16,272 bases of DNA from J054 sp964613615 (GTDB taxonomy: Bacteria; Pseudomonadota; Gammaproteobacteria; Steroidobacterales; GCA-2729495). The notes under the pieces are model-generated. The model was given only the letters and a program-made list of their open reading frames with translations. It was not told where the DNA came from and ran no database searches. This document shows positions 1-6,004 of the stretch, piece by piece (position 1 is the first letter of the stretch; each line of letters opens with the position of its first letter). The DNA lies in NCBI GenBank assembly GCA_964613615.1, contig CAZTIB010000254.1:1-16272 (forward strand). The letters run 5' to 3'. Position numbers and translations under genes: made by a program.

Positions 1-88
1 CGCCAGCCAGCACGACCAGTGCGGCCATGCCACTCAGGAGCGCCTCGTTCGCGGCGATCCAGCGCCCGATTTCGCCGATGTACGTCAC
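1..88 (-). CDS. N-terminus of a membrane-anchored protein, cut by the window edge
   Basis: Only the first 29 codons are present, reading leftwards off the window. I chose a GTG start at 88-86 because an AGGA sequence lies about nine bases upstream of it and no ATG fits better. The peptide has a short amphipathic start (residues 1-12, including GEIGRW) and then a hydrophobic stretch from about residue 16 to the edge (ALLSGMAALVVLAG) that looks like a single transmembrane anchor. Such an N-terminal anchor occurs in many signalling and TPR proteins of gammaproteobacteria, but nothing visible identifies the family, so I give no function. The real gene could start further upstream, since the anchor is the only support for this frame. 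Confidence 0.5.
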   Translation of the reverse strand, partial: MTYIGEIGRWIAANEALLSGMAALVVLAG

Positions 89-180
89 GTGGCTGGATCC
101 TCGTGGCAATTCAAGCGATCGTGGATGCTACTTCTTCCACGGTACTGCACGAAACCCGTTTTGTCTGCGGCCAGCATTGT

Positions 181-260
181 GCGCCGGGGACGGTTTACCT
201 ATTTCCCGTGCTGTGCCTGGATGACCAGGCCCTAATCCTAAAGAAAATAAACCCGGCGCC
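181..260 (-). repeat. 43-bp palindrome family, copy A (extended hairpin)
   Basis: Bases 228-260, read on the minus strand, begin GGCGCCGGGTTTATTTTC, the left half of the dispersed palindrome family found at five other places here. The second half is degenerate, but GCGCCGGG at 181-188 is perfectly complementary to CCCGGCGC at 252-259, so the whole stretch can fold into a longer hairpin. A small internal stem CCTGG/CCAGG lies at about 216-229. The element begins 27 bases after the stop of the secreted-protein gene ending at 288, so it may mark the 3' end of that transcript. No T-run follows, so it is not a textbook terminator. Confidence 0.6.
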
Positions 261-287
261 TTGATCGGGGGATTCTGCTCAATGCAG

Positions 288-845
288 CTATTTCAATTTT
301 CCGATGGCTGTGACGATCTCGTCGACGCCATCGGGAGAGACCTGGCCCTTGAAGGTCTGTAACGGCTTAGCGTCGCTCGTAGTGATGACGATCGTCGGCT
401 GCCCGTCCACTGCAAGACCAGCCGAATTGGCAAACGCTGCCAAGTCCTTTATGAACAGAACGCTCACCTGGCTAAAGGGAACCTTGCCTTTATAAGACTT
501 TTTCATCTTCCCGGTGATTGCGCCCTTGACAAAAGACGGGGCGCCCGCGACCACCGGAAAATGATAGGGCATGACCTGTTCGTTAAAAACGCCGCGTTTC
601 TCGAGCGCCACGTGCCAGTCGATCAGCTCCCCTACCTGAGCTTCCTCGCTGGAACGACCGGTGGCCATGTCGAGAAACATGACATTGAGTTGCGAGCCGC
701 GCACGTCGTCCGGGAAGGTGAACTTCTCCTTGTCCAGAGTCTTGGCTTTGACTTGCTGAAAAGTGCCGGCACCGGATTCCTGGGCAATAGCAGAAACACC
801 GAGCGCGGAAAGCGCGAACAGCAACGTAAGCAACAGATTTCGCAT
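288..845 (-). CDS. secreted thioredoxin-fold-like conserved protein, 185 aa
   Basis: I chose the ATG at 845 because AGGGG lies about ten bases upstream and the protein then starts with a classic signal peptide: MR, a leucine-rich core at residues 4-16, and probable cleavage after AIA at residue 21. The open frame continues upstream to 1004, but that part is low-complexity repeat sequence. The mature part alternates hydrophobic strands and helices (LNVMFLDM at 53-60, VSVLFIKDL at 127-135, PTIVITTSDAKPLQTFKG at 150-167). This resembles the thioredoxin-like fold of YtfJ-type periplasmic proteins, including a cis-Pro-like PTIVI. There is no CxxC and no cysteine at all in the mature protein, so dithiol redox activity is unlikely. 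The likely location is the periplasm and the function is unknown. It appears to be a single-gene transcript. Confidence 0.85.
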   Translation of the reverse strand: MRNLLLTLLFALSALGVSAIAQESGAGTFQQVKAKTLDKEKFTFPDDVRGSQLNVMFLDMATGRSSEEAQVGELIDWHVALEKRGVFNEQVMPYHFPVVAGAPSFVKGAITGKMKKSYKGKVPFSQVSVLFIKDLAAFANSAGLAVDGQPTIVITTSDAKPLQTFKGQVSPDGVDEIVTAIGKLK

Positions 846-870
846 GGCAACAACCCCTTTTATTGATAGT

Positions 871-907
871 GGGTTCCGAACGCCCCTGATTCTTGATGCC
901 GGAACCC
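871..907. repeat. 7-bp inverted repeat upstream of the secreted-protein gene
   Basis: GGGTTCC at 871-877 is matched by GGAACCC at 901-907, with 23 bases between. It lies 26 to 62 bases upstream of the start at 845, where an operator or promoter would be expected. No regulator can be named from the sequence. Confidence 0.35.
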
Positions 908-941
908 CGAAGGTCAATCTGAACGGGGCGGAAACCGGCGG

Positions 942-983
942 AATCCCGCCAATCGGGCCAAATCGGGCGAATCGGGCCAATCC
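942..983. repeat. imperfect 9-bp tandem repeat (AATCGGGCC)
   Basis: The unit AATCGGGCC appears at 951-959, 961-969 (last base G) and 970-978. A diverged unit AATCCCGCC precedes it at 942-950 and a partial unit AATCC follows at 979-983. One extra A at 960 separates the units. It lies about 100 bases upstream of the minus-strand secreted-protein start. Confidence 0.7.
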
Positions 984-1004
984 AGACGGTCCCTGCCAGA
1001 ACAA

Positions 1005-1047
1005 GGTGCCGGGTTAATTTGTGGTTCGGAAATTTAAACCAGGCTCC
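1005..1047 (+). repeat. 43-bp palindrome family, copy B
   Basis: The element opens with GGTGCCGGGTTAATTT and closes with AAATTTAAACCAGGCTCC, an imperfect palindrome of 43 bases with a short central GTGGTTCGG. The asymmetric halves set its orientation as plus. Unlike the other clear copies it is not close to a stop codon. It sits in the divergent spacer between the starts at 845 and 1182, just upstream of the putative promoter of the RNA-binding-protein gene. Confidence 0.75.
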
Positions 1048-1087
1048 TTTTGAGGCTCTTTTTTCTATCTTGGCCTCGAAGTATCCG

Positions 1088-1093
1088 TATAAT
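1088..1093 (+). promoter_or_regulatory. putative -10 box of the RNA-binding-protein gene
   Basis: A perfect TATAAT sits 88 bases upstream of the ATG at 1182. No good -35 hexamer lies 16 to 18 bases further upstream, so this is a -10 match only. If used, it would leave an untranslated leader of about 80 bases, a length plausible for a temperature-controlled RNA-binding-protein mRNA. Confidence 0.45.
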
Positions 1094-1170
1094 CAGACCG
1101 CCTTTCATATCGCTTCTATTGAGTCTGCCGGCATCGTGCCTTCATCCTCTTGAGCGGTCATCGTACCTTT

Positions 1171-1176
1171 AGGAGG
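1171..1176 (+). promoter_or_regulatory. strong ribosome binding site of the RRM protein
   Basis: A perfect AGGAGG lies five bases before the ATG at 1182, the strongest Shine-Dalgarno sequence in the window. ACCT at 1165-1168 could pair with AGGT at 1174-1177 across a five-base loop and partly cover it. That stem is only four pairs. Confidence 0.8.
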
Positions 1177-1181
1177 TCATC

Positions 1182-1472
1182 ATGGGCAGAAAACTATACG
1201 TCGGCAACTTGCCGTATTCAGCCAGTCAGGACTCTTTGCAAGAAACATTCAGCCAGTGCGGCACGGTCGAATCGGTCAATGTGATCACGGATCGTGATAC
1301 GGGGCAGAGCAAGGGCTTTGGTTTCATCGAGATGTCAAGCGACAGCGAAGCGCAAAAGGCTATTCAGGAACTGAACGGCAAAGAAATTGATGGCCGTGAA
1401 ATCAAGGTCAATGAAGCCAAGCCAAAAGCTCCGCGTGGCGGGGGTGGCGGTGGCGGTGGCAATCGTTGGTAG
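1182..1472 (+). CDS. RRM-domain RNA-binding protein, glycine-rich tail
   Basis: This is a single RNA recognition motif covering residues 3-79. RNP2 is visible as LYVGNL at residues 5-10 and RNP1 as KGFGFIEM at residues 44-51, with the aromatic residues that stack on RNA. It ends in a short basic and glycine-rich tail (residues 80-96, nine glycines, then NRW). At 96 residues it matches the small bacterial RRM family (Rbp type, as in cyanobacteria and many proteobacteria), cytoplasmic proteins that bind single-stranded RNA and are often cold-induced. The ATG has a perfect AGGAGG upstream, and an intrinsic terminator follows at 1545-1568, so the gene is probably transcribed alone. The RNA targets are unknown. 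Confidence 0.95.
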   Translation: MGRKLYVGNLPYSASQDSLQETFSQCGTVESVNVITDRDTGQSKGFGFIEMSSDSEAQKAIQELNGKEIDGREIKVNEAKPKAPRGGGGGGGGNRW

Positions 1473-1988
1473 CGATCATTAATTGGGTGCGCGACATCGC
1501 CTGATAATGGCACTGGAACCGCATCGCAGATGCGAAATGAAACACCCGGCCTCGCGCCGGGTTTTTCTTGCCTCGCGAACGGCTGTTTCTGGCCAGGAGC
1601 AGCAGCGCAGTCGGCTCGCGCGGCGGGTCAAACAGTGGCCTTCGATCCCCCGCAAATACGAGCCTGAGTACGCATCTTCCGCAGTATAGAAGCAAACAAA
1701 CGACCCAATATCCTTGTTGGGCGGTGTGGAATTAGCGGCAGGTGGGGTATGGCGAAATCCAATGCTTGCTTGTCATGCAGCGATAAAATCTGCTCTCCGT
1801 TGACCCACTGACCGGTGATCGTAGTGTGTTCTCAGGCGCGGGAAGAGCATTCTGATGGGTGATCCGCGAGCAACCAGTTAACTTAATTACCGGCAGCGGC
1901 ATATTTAGTTACCACGGCCACATGGGCACCTGCACAATGGGCTATAAGGTCAGAACGGCACCGATAACAAGAGGCGGCACCCACGCCC
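1473..1988. other. intergenic region, one terminator and nothing else convincing
   Basis: After the terminator at 1545-1568, about 420 bases remain before the dioxygenase gene. Short open frames on both strands lack ribosome binding sites and family-like sequence. CCCAA/TTGGG at 1704-1721 is a weak stem without a T-run. TAAAAT at 1784-1789 could be a -10 box for the downstream gene but has no -35 at proper distance. I see no tRNA, riboswitch or small RNA that I can support. Confidence 0.6.
1545..1568 (+). terminator. intrinsic terminator of the RNA-binding-protein gene
   Basis: CCCGGC at 1545-1550 pairs with GCCGGG at 1556-1561 around the loop CTCGC, followed at once by TTTTTCTT. This is the classic rho-independent form, 72 bases after the RRM stop codon. 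Confidence 0.9.
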
Positions 1989-2807
1989 ATGCCCACAACG
2001 CACCGCGACGTTTCGCTGAGCGCCGACGAGATCCAGGAGTTCTTCGAGGTTGGCTGGATCACCCGACGGGCGCTGTTCAACGCTGGGGAAGTCTCCCGGA
2101 TGCGGGCCTGCTTCGACGAACTTGAGGCCATCGCGAGACAATTGACCGAGACTGGCCTGCACCGGGGCGCGTGCTTCGTACTCGGCGAAAAGAACGGCGG
2201 GCAGGTGATCAAGCGCGTCGTCTGGGCCGGCGGGTGCAAGCGCTATTTGCTGGCAATCGGCAATGACCCCCGCCTGACCGCGCCCTGCGCGCAGCTGCTG
2301 CACAGTGACGCAATGGATCATTTGCTGAACCAGGCCCACTTCAAGCGCCCCCGCGACGGCGTCGTGTTCGACTGGCACCAGGACATTCAGCATCGTGACA
2401 AGGGCAATGGCACCTGGACCGATGTGAACGGTCGCGGCAGTTTCGTGCAGACGTTGATCGTGCTCGACGAGATGGTGCCCGACAGTGGCCCGCTGCTGTT
2501 CATGCCGGGGAGTTCCAAATGGGGCCGAGTTGGCTTCGGTGCCAATGATGACTACGGCCCCTGCCGGGCAACCCAGAAGCCGGCGCAGTGCCGCACCGAA
2601 GCTGCCGTGACGATTGCCGCGCAACCCGGTGACACCCTGTTCTTCGGCCCGTACACGGCACACGCGAGCTTCGAGAATACGTCGGACCAGTATCGGCGTG
2701 TGCTGATCAACGGTTACGCCAGCCCCGGTGCAAACCGGCGTGACTATCCCGGCTCTGGTATCGGGCGCAGATTGCTGGCGCCGGCCGGATCTTCCTGCCC
2801 GCGGTAA
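1989..2807 (+). CDS. phytanoyl-CoA dioxygenase (PhyH) family protein
   Basis: This 272-residue protein has the Fe(II)/2-oxoglutarate oxygenase facial triad of the PhyH family: H130-x-D132 in FDWHQD, the distal H225 in YTAHASFEN, and arginines 236-237 able to bind 2-oxoglutarate. A double-stranded beta-helix pattern surrounds them (VQTLIVLDEM at 153-162, SGPLLFMPGSS at 166-176, GDTLFFG at 214-220). Family members hydroxylate small molecules or acyl-CoA side chains in the cytoplasm using O2 and 2-oxoglutarate. The substrate cannot be told from sequence, and the neighbours do not form a biosynthetic cluster with it. The only plausible Shine-Dalgarno (GAGG at 1971-1974) is about 14 bases from the ATG, so initiation may be weak. 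It converges on the MFS gene across a palindromic repeat. Confidence 0.9.
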   Translation: MPTTHRDVSLSADEIQEFFEVGWITRRALFNAGEVSRMRACFDELEAIARQLTETGLHRGACFVLGEKNGGQVIKRVVWAGGCKRYLLAIGNDPRLTAPCAQLLHSDAMDHLLNQAHFKRPRDGVVFDWHQDIQHRDKGNGTWTDVNGRGSFVQTLIVLDEMVPDSGPLLFMPGSSKWGRVGFGANDDYGPCRATQKPAQCRTEAAVTIAAQPGDTLFFGPYTAHASFENTSDQYRRVLINGYASPGANRRDYPGSGIGRRLLAPAGSSCPR

Positions 2808-2831
2808 GAATCAAAGAAATAAAAGAAATAG

Positions 2832-2875
2832 GGGTCGAACCGGCTAGTTTCCGTAGAAAAATGAACCGGGCACCC
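2832..2875 (-). repeat. 43-bp palindrome family, copy C
   Basis: Read on the minus strand this copy starts GGGTGCCCGGTTCATTTTTC and ends CTAGCCGGTTCGACCC. It lies between the convergent stops at 2807 and 2879, only three bases from the latter, so it could end or protect both transcripts. On its plus-strand left side is a tandem of AAAGAAATA (from 2813 and again from 2822). The ten bases CAAAGAAATA also occur next to copy E at 7158-7167. Confidence 0.75.
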
Positions 2876-2878
2876 TAT

Positions 2879-4054
2879 TTAGCGCCGCGAAGACGCCGCG
2901 ATTAACACCGTGGCCAGCGCCGCCATCGCCGCGGCCAGCAGGATGGGCGCGGCATCCTGGCCGGTCAGGTCGTAGAGCCAGCCCGCCACGGCCGGCGCGG
3001 TGGAATACAGCAGTGCAGCCACCGAGGCCATCGCGCCGATCACGGTACCGAGATGCGCATTATCAGCATAGCGCTGGCCGAGTATCAGCGACGACAGGAA
3101 CAGGAAGCCGCCGTAGCACAAGCCGAACAACACGGCGTAGAGGCCCGGTACCACGCTGATGTCGGGAATCAGCAGCATCAGGATCAACGCGGTCATCGCG
3201 ATGCCCTGCAGGGTGCCGACACGCGCCGGGGCGTAGCGATCGTACAGCGGGCCGAACACGAAACGCCCGGCAATCCCGACCCCGTAATAGATGGTCAGCA
3301 GCAACGCGGCCTCCCCGGCCGGCATGCCTCGCCCGGTCTGCATCAGCACCCAGTGCTGGGCGACCGAGATCACCGCATAGAGCATCGCCGCGAAGGCCAG
3401 GGTCGGTAACCAGAACTCCCTGGAGCGCAGAATCTTGCCTAAGGGCGGGCCGGCTGCCGACGCAACCGGCGCCGCTTGCCGAGGCTCGCGCAACTGCCAC
3501 CAGACCAGCGGCAGGATGATCAGCGCGAAGCCAGCGTATACCAGGTAGGCCCCGCGCCACGACGCCTGCTCCGCCAGGGTATTCGTGAGCAGCGGCCCCA
3601 GCACCCCACCCACGTTCAAGCCCACTGTCGCCAGGCCCATCGCCAGGCCGCGCCGGATCTGAAAGCGGCGCGAGATCACCACCTGCGCGGGCACGAAGCC
3701 GGTGCCCGGCTGGGCAATGGCGAGGCACAGCGCGAAGGCGTACAACAGCATCAGGCTTTGCGCGTTGGCGGCGAGTGCGCAGCCAGCCGCCACCGCCAGC
3801 GTGCCGACAATCACCACACTGCGTGTACCGAAACGATCGACCGCCAGGCCGGCCAGCAGGCCAAGCACGCCCGACACGAACAGCATGACTGAGCCAATTG
3901 AACCGAGTGCTGCCCGCGACCAGCCGAAATCGATTTCCAGGTAGCGGTACAGCACGCTGAGGCTGCCCTGGCTGGCGGCCAGGAACACCGACACATTCGC
4001 GACCGCGATAGTCGCCACCGCGCCCCAGGCTGTGGCGGTGCGTTGCTCAGGCAT
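2879..4054 (-). CDS. major facilitator superfamily transporter, MCT/OFA-like
   Basis: This 391-residue protein has about 12 hydrophobic segments, the normal MFS count. The conserved loop between segments 2 and 3 is visible as GLAVDRFGTR (about residues 67-76). RRGLAMGLATVGLNVGG, just before segment 5, is typical of the monocarboxylate and oxalate/formate antiporter branches. The expected role is proton-coupled transport of a small organic acid or related metabolite across the inner membrane. The substrate is unknown. Its ATG at 4054 overlaps the last eight bases of the upstream oxidoreductase gene, so the two are translated together and may act on one compound. It ends three bases from palindromic copy C. 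Confidence 0.92.
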   Translation of the reverse strand: MPEQRTATAWGAVATIAVANVSVFLAASQGSLSVLYRYLEIDFGWSRAALGSIGSVMLFVSGVLGLLAGLAVDRFGTRSVVIVGTLAVAAGCALAANAQSLMLLYAFALCLAIAQPGTGFVPAQVVISRRFQIRRGLAMGLATVGLNVGGVLGPLLTNTLAEQASWRGAYLVYAGFALIILPLVWWQLREPRQAAPVASAAGPPLGKILRSREFWLPTLAFAAMLYAVISVAQHWVLMQTGRGMPAGEAALLLTIYYGVGIAGRFVFGPLYDRYAPARVGTLQGIAMTALILMLLIPDISVVPGLYAVLFGLCYGGFLFLSSLILGQRYADNAHLGTVIGAMASVAALLYSTAPAVAGWLYDLTGQDAAPILLAAAMAALATVLIAASSRR

Positions 4055-5036
4055 TCGGCAGTACGATGACCTTGCCGTCGCGCGCCGCGCCGGTCAGCAT
4101 TTCGTGTTCGAGGGCTTGCTTAATGTCGCGCAGCGGGTAGGTGGCCGCGATCTTGGCGTGCAGCTCGCCGTCGGCCACCCAACCGGCCAGGCGCTGCAGC
4201 ATCGCGATCTTGTCTGCGGGCGTCAGGTGGGTTTCGTAGTGCGGCGTCAAAAAGCCCTGCAGACGCAGGTTGTGCAGGAACAGGAGATCCGCCGGAATCG
4301 TGCAGGGCTGACCAGACAGCAGCCCGTAGTTCGCAATGACGCCACCGTGGGTGAGACCGTGCGCCAGCCGGGTGACTGCGTCGCCGGCCACCGCATCGAT
4401 GGCGTAGCGGATGGCGGCACCATCGGTCGCCGCGCGCACTCGCTCGGCAAGGTCTTCACCGTCGAGCAACACCACGTCGCCGCCGAGTTCCGTGAGTTCG
4501 TCGATCAATTCCTCGCGCCGCACCACGTTCACGCTGCGCAGCCCCAGCCGTTTGGCAATTTGGATATTGAAGCGTCCGCACGATGAGTTGGCTGCGTTCT
4601 GGATAAACCATTCGCCCGGTTCCAGTTGCACAACGCCGGTGAGCAACAGGTAGGACGTAGCTACATTGATCGGCACCAGCGACAGCTGCACCGGGTCACC
4701 GTGGTCGGCGATCGGTGTGAGTGTGTCCGCGCTGAGCCGCAGCTGCTGGGTGAAGGTGCCGCAGCGCCGAGGCAACAACACGCGCTGGCCAGGTTCCAGG
4801 CCGGTGACGCCAGCCCCGGTGGCGACCACCCGCCCGACACCCTCGATGCCGGCAATGGCCGGCGGCGGCGGCGCAAGTTCCAGGCGGCCCTCTATATACA
4901 AGAGGTCGGCAATGTGTACCGGCGCGGCCTCCACCGCCACCAGCACCTCCCCCGCCCCGGACACCCCGGGCTCGATCTCGACCAGTTCAATCGTTTCGAC
5001 CGGAGGACCGTTACGTCGATAGGAAGCCGCAAGCAT
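4047..5036 (-). CDS. MDR-family NAD(P)H-dependent reductase, MECR-like
   Basis: This is a 329-residue medium-chain dehydrogenase/reductase. The N-terminal GroES-like half includes ITPGV-type strands and GIEGVGRVVATG (residues 63-74). The Rossmann half has NAANSSCGRFNIQIAKRLG at residues 147-165, followed by SVNVVRR. That NAANS-x-x-GR pattern is characteristic of the trans-2-enoyl-CoA reductase and quinone-reductase-like (MECR/ETR1) branch, which is zinc-free. The cysteines expected for structural zinc are absent. The predicted reaction is NADPH-dependent reduction of an activated double bond, and the acyl or quinone substrate is unknown. The ATG at 5036 has no clear Shine-Dalgarno. The gene heads a two-gene operon with the MFS transporter and diverges from the membrane protein at 5177. 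Confidence 0.9.
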   Translation of the reverse strand: MLAASYRRNGPPVETIELVEIEPGVSGAGEVLVAVEAAPVHIADLLYIEGRLELAPPPPAIAGIEGVGRVVATGAGVTGLEPGQRVLLPRRCGTFTQQLRLSADTLTPIADHGDPVQLSLVPINVATSYLLLTGVVQLEPGEWFIQNAANSSCGRFNIQIAKRLGLRSVNVVRREELIDELTELGGDVVLLDGEDLAERVRAATDGAAIRYAIDAVAGDAVTRLAHGLTHGGVIANYGLLSGQPCTIPADLLFLHNLRLQGFLTPHYETHLTPADKIAMLQRLAGWVADGELHAKIAATYPLRDIKQALEHEMLTGAARDGKVIVLPNA

Positions 5037-5079
5037 GCAAGCAGTCTAGCAGCCCACAAAACTCGTGACTTACGTCCGA

Positions 5080-5100
5080 ATAGCACCGTGCGATAGCACC
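5080..5100. repeat. 8-bp direct repeat ATAGCACC in a divergent spacer
   Basis: ATAGCACC occurs at 5080-5087 and again at 5093-5100, a 13-base period, in the 140-base spacer between divergent genes starting at 5036 and 5177. It may be a pair of regulator half-sites or chance. A small hairpin (GGGTA at 5135-5139, TACCC at 5143-5147) lies further right in the same spacer. Confidence 0.3.
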
Positions 5101-5176
5101 ACATCGGCATGAACACTCACGTGCAACGGGAAGTGGGTAAACTACCCCGTATCGTGGCGCGGCGGTCTTTGCAGGT

Positions 5177-5947
5177 ATGGGTATGTTGTCGATCGGCTTT
5201 CTCCTGATTGCGGTGGCGGACTTCGGCGTCCTGCTCTGGGCGCTATGGCTCAACCGGCGATACCCGAGCACAGCGCTGAAGCTGGCCACCGTGCCGCTGC
5301 TCCTGCTGTGGTACGACAACGTGGTGATCGGCACTGGCAGCACCCTGGGCGAGGGTGATTTGCTGATCGGGCTGAACAACGTGCGCTTCGTGGCTCATTA
5401 CATCTGCCTGCCGTTCACGTTCATTGCGATCGGCTCGATGGCAAAACAAGCCGGTTTCAGGTGGGCGCAGCCGAAGTTCGTCACGGGCGGGTTCTGCGTG
5501 CTGGCCACCTACTTCATCCTGGACGACCTGTGGCTGTTCTATAACGCGACCCTTTATCCATCGTGTTTTGCCGACACGCTGCGCTATACCACCCGCATCG
5601 CGGACTACACCGCCTGCAGCCCTGATGCTGCGGTCGGCATCGGCAAGGCGATTCCGCCGATCCCGGCCATCACGCTTAGCAACATGATGATGCTGTTCGG
5701 CGTGTACCTGTGGTGGAAGGTGGGCTACAAGTGGCTGTTCCTGGGCTCAGTGGGTGCACTGGTGTTCTTCGCCATCCCGTACAGCAAGACCGGCGGCATC
5801 TTCAGCAACATGGGCGAGCCGATTATCAGTTCCGTGATCCTGCTGGCGGCGGTGCATATCACGAGGCACCGGGACAGCTGGCAGCACAAGCTGCGACCAC
5901 GCGCAGAACGCGCCAGGGAATTGGAGTCAGGCCCCAGGCAGGCCTGA
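5177..5947 (+). CDS. unknown multi-pass inner-membrane protein, 256 aa
   Basis: I do not recognise the family. About seven hydrophobic segments are visible, at roughly residues 4-25, 36-52, 70-88, 102-122, 165-182, 185-201 and 212-228, then a basic C-terminal tail likely in the cytoplasm. Polar residues lie in or near the membrane segments (D47 N48, H74, D116 D117), as in proteins that bind a ligand or conduct ions. A loop of about 40 residues between segments 4 and 5 carries two cysteines (C130, C147) that could form a disulfide if periplasmic. The ATG at 5177 has no clear ribosome binding site. The ATG at 5183 is an equally good start, with AGGT nine bases upstream. The gene converges on the methyltransferase-like gene across palindromic copy D. 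Confidence 0.75.
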   Translation: MGMLSIGFLLIAVADFGVLLWALWLNRRYPSTALKLATVPLLLLWYDNVVIGTGSTLGEGDLLIGLNNVRFVAHYICLPFTFIAIGSMAKQAGFRWAQPKFVTGGFCVLATYFILDDLWLFYNATLYPSCFADTLRYTTRIADYTACSPDAAVGIGKAIPPIPAITLSNMMMLFGVYLWWKVGYKWLFLGSVGALVFFAIPYSKTGGIFSNMGEPIISSVILLAAVHITRHRDSWQHKLRPRAERARELESGPRQA

Positions 5948-5963
5948 TCCCCGGAAAATTGCA

Positions 5964-5998
5964 GGGCTCACTAACCCGAAAGAAACAGACCCGGCGCC
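5964..5998 (-). repeat. 43-bp palindrome family, copy D (half-degenerate)
   Basis: On the minus strand it starts GGCGCCGGGTCTGTTTCTTT and continues CGGGTTAGTGAGCCC. It matches copy A closely along its length (AAAGAAA next to ACCCGGCGCC, and CTAA-x-CC on the other side). Copies A and D may therefore form a subfamily with a replaced second half. It sits between the convergent stops at 5947 and 6005, 16 and 6 bases away. Confidence 0.65.
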
Positions 5999-6004
5999 TT
6001 TGTC

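Noticed and set aside
19..264. Plus-strand open frames of 81 and 65 aa at the left edge
   Set aside because: They overlap the minus-strand anchored-protein start and palindrome copy A, lack ribosome binding sites, and read as Arg/Ser-rich shadow sequence.
1704..1721. CCCAA/TTGGG stem as a terminator
   Set aside because: The stem is only five pairs, the loop is eight bases, and no T-run follows.
1950..2663. Antisense open frame of 237 aa over the dioxygenase gene
   Set aside because: The plus frame carries the full PhyH iron triad. The antisense frame is Ala/Gly/Val/His-rich shadow sequence of GC-rich DNA.
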